Shown here in pieces: positions 51,984 to 60,722 of a stretch of 64,000 nucleotides of DNA. How positions within the stretch are numbered: the first letter of the stretch is position 1; each line of letters begins with the position of its first letter. Source of the stretch: Paucihalobacter sp036825875. GTDB lineage: Bacteria; Bacteroidota; Bacteroidia; Flavobacteriales; Flavobacteriaceae. The stretch is from positions 62,001 through 126,000 of the forward strand of contig NZ_DAISXK010000001.1 in NCBI RefSeq assembly GCF_036825875.1, given 5' to 3'. A program made the position numbers and the translations under genes. The notes beneath the pieces were generated by a model that searched no databases, was not told where the DNA came from, and saw only the letters and a list, made by a program, of their open reading frames with translations.

Positions 51984-54641
51984 ATGAAGTCATTCATTCA
52001 AATAATATTGCTGCTCACCTTAATGCAAAACTCCACTTTAATCGCTCAAATTGGGATTAATACAACAACTCCCCATCCGTCGTCTATTTTGGAAGTATAC
52101 TCTGATAGCAAAGGGATGTTGGTGCCAAAAGTGCCATTGCGTGATGTTTTAGATACTACCTTAGATGGTACCAATCCAGCAGCTGAAGCGCTATTGATTT
52201 ACAATACCAATCCAGCAATTTCAGGTGGTGATGGGGTTGGTTTTTATTTTTTCAACGGTGCATTTTGGGAAAAGCTTGGTGCCAATACAAATGCTGGATG
52301 GGATTTAGAAGGAAATACTGCAACAGATCCTACAACACAATTTCTTGGAACTACCGATGACAATTCTGTATCTTTTAGAACCAACAATATTGAAAAATTA
52401 AGGCTTACCACCCAAGGACAGCTTGAAGTTCTCAATACGGGCAATTCAGTATTTATAGGCGAAGGTGCTGGAGACAATGATGATTTGACTGATAACAGGA
52501 ATGTGTTTATAGGGCATTTTTCAGGAGAATCTAATTCTACAGGTAATTTGAATACCAGCGTTGGTTTTGAGTCCTTACGCTCTAATAGCACAGGAGCTCT
52601 TAATACGGCCATTGGAGGTGAAGCCTTGTATACTAACACCACCGGATTATATAATGTAGCACTTGGTCATCGTGCCCTATACAGTAATACTAGCGGTGAA
52701 GCCAACGTAGCCATTGGAAATGCAGCTCTAGCATCTAACCAAACTGGTAATATAAATACTGCTGTTGGGGTTAATAGCTTAAATGCCAATACCACAGGAG
52801 GTTTTAACAACGCTTTTGGAGCTTTCGCACTTAATAATAATCTTACAGGAAACGGCAATGTAGCGATTGGGAGCGATGCATTACGTTCTAATATTATCGG
52901 CTCTGCAAACACCTCAGTAGGTTTTGCTTCTATGAGGAACAATATGGATGGACAGGCAAATACAGCAATTGGAAATTTTGTACTCTTTAATAACACCTCG
53001 GGTGGTTCAAATACCGCAGTTGGGGCTTCAAGTCTTTACTCAAACACCACAGGCGCTAACAATGCGGCTATGGGTAACTTTGCTTTACATGCAAATACTG
53101 TGGGTGAGGCCAATACTGCTAGTGGCAGCTTTTCTTTAAGAAACAATACAACTGGAGAACGAAACTCAGCGTTAGGAGCTTATGCTTTATTCTCTAATAC
53201 AGTTGGTAATTACAATGTGGCTTTAGGGAATGAAGCTTTATATAGCAATGAGTCAGGATCAAATAATGCAGCTGTTGGCTTTCAAGCACTTTTTAATAAT
53301 CAAACGGGCAATAATAATACGGCCATTGGATCAGGTGCACTTCGATTTAATACTACTGGCGTAAGAAATACAGCTGTTGGTTATAATACATTAAATTCTA
53401 ATACTATAGGTGTTAATAACACTGCCATAGGAAATGCCGCTCTTTTAAATAATAGTGATGGAAATGCAAATACTGCAATCGGTTTTAGATCCTTAACCGC
53501 CAATACAGCTGGTGGCTCCAATACTGCAATGGGATCAGGCGCACTTTCTTTGAATACAACTGGAAATTCAAATACAGCTGTTGGCGCAGTGTCACTCGCC
53601 AATAATATCTCTGGAGAGCTCAATGCTGCATTCGGGAGTGCAACGCTTGCCAACAACTCAACTGGCTTCAGAAATTCTGCGGTTGGCAATGAAGCCTTAT
53701 ATTCTAATACTACGGGCGATCGAAATAGCGCTTTGGGAAACAGGGCGTTGTTTTCAAATACTACCGGACTTAGAAATTCAGCCATTGGTCATCAAGCATT
53801 GAATGCCAATGATATTGGTAGCTTTAATGCCGCCAACGGAAGTCAGTCACTTTTTAATAATACGAGTGGAGACAGCAATACAGCCTCTGGCTATCGAGCC
53901 CTTTATGACAATACTACCGGAACCTTTAATACCGCCAGCGGCAGAAATGCCCTATATCGCAATACCACGGGTATAAGAAATTCGGCCATAGGTTTTGACG
54001 CCTTGTTTTCCAATACCACAGGAAATTTTAATTCAGCCATAGGAAGCGGGGCTTTCTATACAGGAACCAATCGCGAAAATTCAACAGCCTTAGGCTATGC
54101 CACTGCTATTACTGCCAATAATCAAATTAGACTTGGTAATAATGCGATCTCTAGTATTGGGGGTTTTGCTAATTGGACCAATGTTTCCGATAAGCGTTTT
54201 AAGAAAAATATTCAAGAACAGGTACCTGGTCTAAGTTTTATAAATAAATTACGACCAGTTAGTTATGAATTAGACCTCAATGCAATAGCAGGTTTCTTAA
54301 AAACCCCCGATAGTTTAAGAATGCCTGAACAAGAAATCCTAAAAGCGCAACTAAAAGAGACTGGTTTTATAGCACAAGAAGTAGAACAAGCGGCCAAAGA
54401 ACTGGGCTTTAGCTTTAGCGGAATAGATGCCCCTAAGAGTAACGACGACTATTACGGACTACGCTATGCCACCTTTGTGGTGCCTTTGGTAAAAGCCGTA
54501 CAAGAACAGCAATTACTGATAGAAACCCAACAAAAACAACTCGAAGAACAGAACATCACCATAAAAAATATGCAAAATATGCTTGAAGATGTAGTGGCCG
54601 AAATAGTGATGCTTAAGCAATCGGCTGCTGTAAGCAACTAG
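51984..54641 (+). CDS. Hep_Hag-repeat tail-fibre-like protein with S74 chaperone domain
   Basis: 885 aa from the ATG at 51984 (an earlier in-frame ATG at 51951 overlaps the previous stop and adds an odd HHH stretch). Signal peptide MKSFIQIILLLTLMQNSTLIAQ-like. About 25 imperfect 22-24-residue head repeats (N-TTG-x-N-TAIG-x-AL) form a trimeric YadA/Hep_Hag-type stalk from about 160 to 720. The C-terminus is an endosialidase-type intramolecular chaperone (Peptidase_S74): NVSDKRFKKNIQEQ with the Ser/Lys dyad, then a coiled coil. Such domains self-cleave after trimer folding. It has no clear T9SS domain. Confidence 0.82.
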   Translation: MKSFIQIILLLTLMQNSTLIAQIGINTTTPHPSSILEVYSDSKGMLVPKVPLRDVLDTTLDGTNPAAEALLIYNTNPAISGGDGVGFYFFNGAFWEKLGANTNAGWDLEGNTATDPTTQFLGTTDDNSVSFRTNNIEKLRLTTQGQLEVLNTGNSVFIGEGAGDNDDLTDNRNVFIGHFSGESNSTGNLNTSVGFESLRSNSTGALNTAIGGEALYTNTTGLYNVALGHRALYSNTSGEANVAIGNAALASNQTGNINTAVGVNSLNANTTGGFNNAFGAFALNNNLTGNGNVAIGSDALRSNIIGSANTSVGFASMRNNMDGQANTAIGNFVLFNNTSGGSNTAVGASSLYSNTTGANNAAMGNFALHANTVGEANTASGSFSLRNNTTGERNSALGAYALFSNTVGNYNVALGNEALYSNESGSNNAAVGFQALFNNQTGNNNTAIGSGALRFNTTGVRNTAVGYNTLNSNTIGVNNTAIGNAALLNNSDGNANTAIGFRSLTANTAGGSNTAMGSGALSLNTTGNSNTAVGAVSLANNISGELNAAFGSATLANNSTGFRNSAVGNEALYSNTTGDRNSALGNRALFSNTTGLRNSAIGHQALNANDIGSFNAANGSQSLFNNTSGDSNTASGYRALYDNTTGTFNTASGRNALYRNTTGIRNSAIGFDALFSNTTGNFNSAIGSGAFYTGTNRENSTALGYATAITANNQIRLGNNAISSIGGFANWTNVSDKRFKKNIQEQVPGLSFINKLRPVSYELDLNAIAGFLKTPDSLRMPEQEILKAQLKETGFIAQEVEQAAKELGFSFSGIDAPKSNDDYYGLRYATFVVPLVKAVQEQQLLIETQQKQLEEQNITIKNMQNMLEDVVAEIVMLKQSAAVSN

Positions 54642-54701
54642 ATTATATATCTAATCTTCAATAATTCATAAAAGTTGTATCGCAAAAAAATGTATATTTA
54701 A

Positions 54702-56669
54702 ATGTCAAATAAAACAAGCATGCCAACATATTTTAAAACACTCACTTTTTTTTTGGTTTGTTTTGCTTCGGGTTTTTCTCAAACTGAAGTGGCTATTGAC
54801 AGTATGAAAAAACTATTATCTTCTGTTAAGGATCCTGTTGATAAACTTCAGCTATATAATCAGCTTTCAATGGCTTATATCGATAAAGATGTAAATCTAA
54901 GTAAACAGTATAACGATAGTCTTGAGTTGCTCAGCAAAAAAGTTAACGATAAAGATATGCGCATGCGTTCCATTTACAACCAAGCTGTGGTGGCAAGGGT
55001 TGAAGGCAAGTATTCTGAGGCTATTCCACTTCAGGAAGCTTATTTAGACTATGCCGAGAAAAGTACCGACACTATTAAACAAGTAGAATCCTTATACCAA
55101 CTGGGTGTTATTTATTACCGCACCGATGCCAATGAAAAAGCCATTAACTATTTATTGAGGGCTTTAAAATTGTCAGAAGCCATTGCCTTTGATAGTCAGA
55201 CTTCCAAAATAGTGAATGTGATTGGTGTTATTCACAGTGCACTTCAGCAATACGAGAAGGCCATTGTTTTTTTTGACCGCGCCATTGAAATTGACAAACG
55301 TTTACAAAATTATAGCACTTTAAGTATTGTCTTAAATGGAAAAGGGATTGCTTACCGACGGTTGGAGAATGAAGACAAAGCTTTGGAAAATTTCCAGGAA
55401 TCTCTTAAATACGCTGAACTGGCCGATAATAAAATGGTTCAAGCGGCTCAGTATAGAAATATTGGGATAATTTTTAAGGATAAAGGTGAATTTTTAAAAG
55501 CTGAATCACAATTAAAAAAAGCGCTCAGCATGCGCGAAATCATAGGTCAGAAAATGACCATTGGTGGGTCTTTTCACGATTTAGGCGCGTTGTATCTTGA
55601 AATGGGACAATTAGGGGAAGCAGAAACCTACTTGAATAAAGCACACAGACTTTTTTCCGAGATGAAGGTCATGTCTCCTTTAGCAGTGGTTTATTACCAG
55701 CTATACGATTTGGAATACCAGAAGGGAGATTATGTAATGGCCATTGATCATCTCGATAACTATTACACACTAAGAGATAGTTTACAAAATAACGAACTAA
55801 GAGAAAAGGTCATCGATATTGAAACCAAATACCAAAGTGAATTGAAAGACAAAGAAATTGTCGCTCAGCAACTCATTATAGAACAGGCGGAAAACGAATT
55901 GCAGAAAAAGAAACGTCAAAACACATTGATAAGCATTGTTTCCCTTTCCTTATTAGCGGTGTTGATATCCTTGTGGTTTTTATTTAAACAACGACAAAAG
56001 CGAAAGGATCAGGAGTTATTAACCCTTAAAAGAGAAAGTCAGGTAAAAACTTTAGAATCCTTAATTGAAGGTGAAGAAAAGGAACGCCTTCGCATTGCTA
56101 GAGAGCTTCATGATGGTGTTAATGGCGACTTGAGTGCGATTAAATTCAAACTCAATTCGCTTTTAGAATTTAATAACAATACCATTCAAGAGGTGGTAAA
56201 TATGATTGATCAGTCTTGTCAGCAAGTACGAGCCATTTCACACAATCTGGTGCCGCCTTCTTTACAAGAGTTTAGTCTATTGGAAGCAGTTGAACTTTTT
56301 TGTCAGAATTTAGATGCCATTCACCCACAAAAAATAGATTTTCAATTTATAGGTGACAGCTTTAAAATTCCTAAAAATGCAGAAATAAGTCTCTTTAGAA
56401 TAGTGCAAGAATTAGTAAATAACAGTATCAAACACGCCGAAGCAACCGAAATTAATGTGCAAATTAGTTGTCACGAACACCTATTAAATATCACAGTAGA
56501 AGACAACGGTAAAGGCTTTGACACCAGCCGAAATGATCATCAAGGTATTGGATTAAAAAATATCCAATCGCGCGTGGAATACCTCAATGCCACCCTCGAT
56601 GTACACTCAGACGAGAAGGTCACATCATTCAATATTGAAATAGATTTAAACCAATTAGATGACTACTAA
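54702..56669 (+). CDS. TPR sensor histidine kinase (HisKA_3 type)
   Basis: 655 aa. Signal/anchor YFKTLTFFLVCFASGFSQ near the N-terminus, TPR repeats at about 90-360, a coiled coil, membrane helix TLISIVSLSLLAVLISLWFL (about 408-428), HisKA_3 motif RIARELHDGVNGDL with the phospho-acceptor H470, and HATPase_c boxes VQELVNNSIKHAE and VEDNGKGFD. This is the NarX/DegS-like class that pairs with NarL-type regulators, and the next gene encodes one, overlapping by 11 bp. Signal unknown. Confidence 0.88.
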   Translation: MSNKTSMPTYFKTLTFFLVCFASGFSQTEVAIDSMKKLLSSVKDPVDKLQLYNQLSMAYIDKDVNLSKQYNDSLELLSKKVNDKDMRMRSIYNQAVVARVEGKYSEAIPLQEAYLDYAEKSTDTIKQVESLYQLGVIYYRTDANEKAINYLLRALKLSEAIAFDSQTSKIVNVIGVIHSALQQYEKAIVFFDRAIEIDKRLQNYSTLSIVLNGKGIAYRRLENEDKALENFQESLKYAELADNKMVQAAQYRNIGIIFKDKGEFLKAESQLKKALSMREIIGQKMTIGGSFHDLGALYLEMGQLGEAETYLNKAHRLFSEMKVMSPLAVVYYQLYDLEYQKGDYVMAIDHLDNYYTLRDSLQNNELREKVIDIETKYQSELKDKEIVAQQLIIEQAENELQKKKRQNTLISIVSLSLLAVLISLWFLFKQRQKRKDQELLTLKRESQVKTLESLIEGEEKERLRIARELHDGVNGDLSAIKFKLNSLLEFNNNTIQEVVNMIDQSCQQVRAISHNLVPPSLQEFSLLEAVELFCQNLDAIHPQKIDFQFIGDSFKIPKNAEISLFRIVQELVNNSIKHAEATEINVQISCHEHLLNITVEDNGKGFDTSRNDHQGIGLKNIQSRVEYLNATLDVHSDEKVTSFNIEIDLNQLDDY

Positions 56670-57294
56670 AATAGCCATAACAGACGATCATCAGCTGGTA
56701 CTTAAAGGCATTGCCGCTATGCTAGACAATGTCAACGAAGTAGAGATTACAGGTGCCTATTCAACTATTTCAGAAACAGAAAAAGGTATTGCTGAAAACC
56801 AACCAGATGTTTTGTTTTTGGACATCAACTTGCCAGATGGCAATGGAATTGATTTAAGTAAATTACTTTCAAAAAAATACCCAACTTTAAAAATAATTGC
56901 ATTAACTAATTTTGAAGATATTAGTTTTGTAAAACGCATGCTTAAAAACGGTGCCCATGGCTATCTTTTAAAAAACACCGACAAGATTGAACTCATGAAA
57001 GCCATTAAAACAGTGTTATCGGATACTGTTTATCTTCCAGATACTTTACATAATAAACTGCTATATCAAAGCCATAAACAAGAATCTAACAAACACCTCG
57101 CCCCAAAACTTACCAAACGAGAAATGGATGTTTTACGTGGAATCTCAGAAGAACTTACCACTGAGGAAATATCCCAAAAACTATTTGTAAGCCCCAAAAC
57201 AGTAGAAACGCACCGCATGAATATTATGAGTAAGCTTGGTGCCAAAAATAGTGTGGGAATTATAAAAATCGCGATTGAAAAACATTTGTTATAA
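56659..57294 (+). CDS. NarL/LuxR-family response regulator
   Basis: 211 aa. Receiver: acidic pocket TDD near the N-terminus, phospho-acceptor D55 in LFLDINLPDG, T/S in ALTNFEDISF and K in YLLKNTDK. C-terminal LuxR-type HTH (about 149-211): LTKREMDVLRGISEELTTEE, then SPKTVETHRMNIMSKLGA. Cognate of the kinase encoded directly upstream. Targets unknown. Confidence 0.92.
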   Translation: MTTKIAITDDHQLVLKGIAAMLDNVNEVEITGAYSTISETEKGIAENQPDVLFLDINLPDGNGIDLSKLLSKKYPTLKIIALTNFEDISFVKRMLKNGAHGYLLKNTDKIELMKAIKTVLSDTVYLPDTLHNKLLYQSHKQESNKHLAPKLTKREMDVLRGISEELTTEEISQKLFVSPKTVETHRMNIMSKLGAKNSVGIIKIAIEKHLL

Positions 57295-58160
57295 TTGAAG
57301 TGCGACAACTTTTTAGTTAAGAACCTATCCGCCTTGTGCTTCAAAGCTTCAAGCAGCAAAGCAACAGGCAGGCTTGCCTGCCGAAGGAGGGGATTTAGGG
57401 ATGGGCCAACACATAACTTCTAAAAACAACATCAACAAATTAAAGCAAAAACCAACAAGCAATCGAAAGACTCTACACATAAATTATCAATTCTAATTCC
57501 GCCCCAGCGGAAAGCGCTGTCGGCATTATAGCAAAGAAAAGGCATTAAAAAGTTTTGAAGCTAAGGTGAAACTTTAGCCTTTTTTTGTGGTTTCTTTAGT
57601 GCCCAAAAGCACAAAATAAAATACTTTCGATGGCGAAAAACTTTGTTGTTACTTTTTTGGCCCACAAAAAAGTAAATAGAAATAAAATTACCAATTCGTG
57701 ATTGAATTTCAATTAATCGCTCTGATAGCCTTGTTAAATCCAATGGCACAAACCCCAAACATGATAGAAAGAAAAAAACAAGTCTAGTGACTCCTTGTGC
57801 AAATCTTTGTGCCCCTTGCGGTAAAAAAATCTTAACAAATCTTCCAAAACAAACCACCTACAGATAACAGACAACGGACAACAGTCACAACCAAATCTTA
57901 TCTCTTCTATATAGATCCTCGTACCTTAAGCCATAGCAAAGCCATGGATAAGCCCACCCTTTGCTTTTTTAGAATAATTCTATATTAAAATTGGATTGGA
58001 GCTCTTTCTCGACACAATTATACTTTGCAAGCTCCTTAAAATCAAATTAGAAGTAGGCTCGTCTATCTGTCGCCACGCGGGAAGTGACGTCACTGTTTAT
58101 AGTTTGTTTTAAGAACGAAATAGCTATCCGAATGATGCATAGCTCTATTTTGATTATGTT
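57295..58160. other. Repeat-rich intergenic region before E1
   Basis: It holds a GCAGG-cttg-CCTGC hairpin and GAAGGAGGGGATTTAGGG (57367-57406, also seen near 35600), the 57560 terminator, a second weak hairpin AGCAAAG...CTTTGCT (57935-57965), and a decayed copy of the 35650 repeat family (about 58005-58092). No gene. Confidence 0.6.
57560..57586 (+). terminator. Rho-independent terminator-like hairpin
   Basis: Stem GCTAAGGT / ACTTTAGC (with G-T wobble) around gaa, then seven T residues at 57580-57586. It is 266 bp downstream of the response regulator, too far to be its sole terminator but oriented with it. Confidence 0.6.
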
Positions 58161-60572
58161 TTATCTCAGTTTGGGAAAATCGTTGGGATCTACCTCGTGC
58201 ATTATTTGGTAAACGTTTTCAAAAATATCTTCGGTAGATGGTTTGCTAAAGTAATCGCCATCACTACCGTAAGCAGGTCTGTGTGGTTTAGAGGCCAGTG
58301 TTTTTGGAGCTGAATCTAAATACTGGTAGGCGTTTTGTTTGTTAAGTATTTGGTTTAAAATATAAGCAGAAGCGCCACCTTCAACATCTTCATCTATTAC
58401 TAATACTCTACTGGTTTTCTCAATACTTTTTACGATGTCGTGTTTAAGGTCGAATGGGAGTAAGGATTGTACGTCTATTACTTCGGCAGATATACCTACT
58501 TCTAATAATTCTTTAGCCGCTTGTTCTACGAGTCGGAGTGTCGATCCATAAGATACTAAGGTAATATCGGTACCTTCAACCATGGTTTCTACAACCCCAA
58601 GAGGTGTTTTAAAACTACCAATGTTATTTGGCATTTTTTCCTTTAAACGGTAGCCGTTTAAGCATTCAACGACCAAAGCTGGTTCATCACAGACCATTAG
58701 TGTATTATAAAATCCTGCTGCTTTGGTCATGTTTCGTGGCACTAATACGTGCATACCGCGCACCAAATTCAGAATACCGCCCATTTGAGAGCCAGAATGC
58801 CAAATTCCTTCAAGACGGTGACCACGTGTTCTTACAATTAACGGTGCTTTTTGTCGGCCTTTGGTACGGTAATGAACGGTGGCCAAATCATCACTCATTA
58901 ATTGTAGAGCATACATCACATAATCCAAATACTGAATTTCAGCTATGGGTCGCAGTCCGCGCATGGCAAGTCCGATACCTTGACCCAAAATGGTGGCTTC
59001 TCTTATTCCGGTATCTGCGACGCGCATTTCTCCATATTTTTCTTGAAGCCCAACCAACCCTTGATTAACATCTCCGATAAAACCTGTGTCTTCCCCAAAA
59101 ATTATGCTGTTTGGATAATTGTTAAATATAGCATCAAAATTATCTCTTAATACCATACGACCATCAACCTCTTCGGCATCGCTGTCGTAAGTTGGCAATA
59201 CTTCATTCTGATGAATGGCAGCCTTCTGAGAGTGGCTGTATAGATGCGAACTGTAATAGGGTTGAACTGTATTTATATAGTTTTTAATCCAACTCGACAA
59301 TTGTTCTTTCTCAGTAGAAGATTCACCAATCACATAGCGCAGTGCTTTGCGCGTGGCGTATAATATGTCTTTTCTTAATGGCTCCGCTATGGATGATAAG
59401 TCATTCGCCAATTTGTCAATAAAAACTTTGTTAGGACTTTTTGCAGCAATGGCTTTTAATAAGTACAAAGCCTTTTCCCGTTCTTTTAATAAGGGATTTA
59501 TAAAGGCATTCCAGGCTGCTTTTTTGGCGTCGCGCACCTCTTTTTTTATGGTTTTTTCCAGCGCATCTAATTCTTCATTGGTAGCGATATTATTGTTAAT
59601 CATCCAATGGCGCATTTGTGCGTTGCAGTCGAATTCTGTTTCCCATTCCAAACGCTCTTTATTTTTATAGCGTTCGTGCGAACCAGAGGTAGAATGCCCT
59701 TGTGGTTGGGTGAGTTCTTGCACATGAATTAGTACAGGCACATGTTCTTTACGTGCTAATTTTGCGGCGCGTTGGTAAGTATCGATTAATTCTGGATAAT
59801 TCCAACCTTTAACGCGCATGATTTCGAATCCCTTATGTTCTTCGTCACGTTGAAAACCTTTCAATATTTCAGAAATATTTTCTTTGGTAGTTTGGTGTTT
59901 GGCGTGCACCGAGATACCGTATTCATCATCCCAAACGCTGGTGACCATAGGTACTTGCAACACGCCGGCGGCATTGATGGTTTCAAAAAAAAGACCTTCA
60001 CTGGTACTGGCGTTGCCAATGGTGCCCCAAGCTACTTCGTTACCGTTCACAGAAAACTTATCGGAATTGATGTTTTTCAGATTGCGGTATAGTTTTGAAG
60101 CTTGTGCTAAACCAAGTAGACGTGGCATTTGACCGGCGGTTGGAGAAATATCGGCACTAGAATTTTTTTGTTTGGTAAGGTCTTTCCATTCGCCGTTTTC
60201 GTCAAGGCTATGGGTAGCAAAATGTCCGCCCATTTGACGGCCAGCCGACATAGGTTCTTCCTTTAAGTCGGTATTGGCATATAACCCAGCAAAAAATTGC
60301 TCCATTGTAAGTGCGCCAATTGCCATCATAAAGGTTTGGTCGCGGTAATAGCCCGATCTAAAATCACCATCCTCAAAAGCCTTTGCCCAAGCAATTTGAG
60401 GCACTTCTTTTCCGTCACCAAAAATACCAAACTTTGCCTTACCGGTAAGTACTTCGCGTCGTCCTAAAAGACTACATTCACGGCTGCTGACCACAATTTT
60501 ATAATCGCTTAAAACTTCGGATTTAAAGTCTTCAAAAGTAATTTCGGATTTGGTATTGGTTTCTTCTTTCAT
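58161..60572 (-). CDS. Fused alpha/beta 2-oxoacid dehydrogenase E1 component
   Basis: 803 aa, the flavobacterial single-chain form of E1 (branched-chain or related 2-oxoacid dehydrogenase). The N-terminal half is E1-alpha-like: GYYRDQTFMMAIGALTMEQF, then WGTIGNASTSEGLFFETINA (thiamine diphosphate-binding region). The C-terminal half is E1-beta-like: FGEDTGFIGDVNQGLVGLQE, VADTGIREATILGQGIGLAM and LRPIAEIQYLDYVMYAL. It decarboxylates a 2-oxoacid and hands the acyl group to E2. Substrate not readable. A near-perfect promoter lies 18 nt upstream. Confidence 0.87.
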   Translation of the reverse strand: MKEETNTKSEITFEDFKSEVLSDYKIVVSSRECSLLGRREVLTGKAKFGIFGDGKEVPQIAWAKAFEDGDFRSGYYRDQTFMMAIGALTMEQFFAGLYANTDLKEEPMSAGRQMGGHFATHSLDENGEWKDLTKQKNSSADISPTAGQMPRLLGLAQASKLYRNLKNINSDKFSVNGNEVAWGTIGNASTSEGLFFETINAAGVLQVPMVTSVWDDEYGISVHAKHQTTKENISEILKGFQRDEEHKGFEIMRVKGWNYPELIDTYQRAAKLARKEHVPVLIHVQELTQPQGHSTSGSHERYKNKERLEWETEFDCNAQMRHWMINNNIATNEELDALEKTIKKEVRDAKKAAWNAFINPLLKEREKALYLLKAIAAKSPNKVFIDKLANDLSSIAEPLRKDILYATRKALRYVIGESSTEKEQLSSWIKNYINTVQPYYSSHLYSHSQKAAIHQNEVLPTYDSDAEEVDGRMVLRDNFDAIFNNYPNSIIFGEDTGFIGDVNQGLVGLQEKYGEMRVADTGIREATILGQGIGLAMRGLRPIAEIQYLDYVMYALQLMSDDLATVHYRTKGRQKAPLIVRTRGHRLEGIWHSGSQMGGILNLVRGMHVLVPRNMTKAAGFYNTLMVCDEPALVVECLNGYRLKEKMPNNIGSFKTPLGVVETMVEGTDITLVSYGSTLRLVEQAAKELLEVGISAEVIDVQSLLPFDLKHDIVKSIEKTSRVLVIDEDVEGGASAYILNQILNKQNAYQYLDSAPKTLASKPHRPAYGSDGDYFSKPSTEDIFENVYQIMHEVDPNDFPKLR

Positions 60573-60589
60573 GCCCTAAGTGCTTTTTG

Positions 60590-60620
60590 CAAAATTAGTC
60601 AAATAATTAATGTATAACAA
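60590..60620 (-). promoter_or_regulatory. Promoter of the E1 gene
   Basis: On the minus strand, TTG (plus 60618-60620), 20-nt spacer, TAATTTTG (plus 60590-60597), then 17 nt to the ATG. This fits TTG-N17-23-TAnnTTTG fully. Confidence 0.65.
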
Positions 60621-60722
60621 CTCTTAAATAGCTTACAATATTAAATAATTACCAATTTATAGCGCTTAAATTTATGAAATCCTTAAAATATACTCATAAA
60701 TCGAATTTACACTAAACATTTG

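Noticed and set aside
52244..53785. Minus-strand frames inside the Hep_Hag gene
   Set aside because: Shadow frames created by the 66-72 bp coding repeats.
57561..57857. 98-residue minus-strand frame
   Set aside because: Composed of low-complexity and terminator sequence with no family features or ribosome-binding context.
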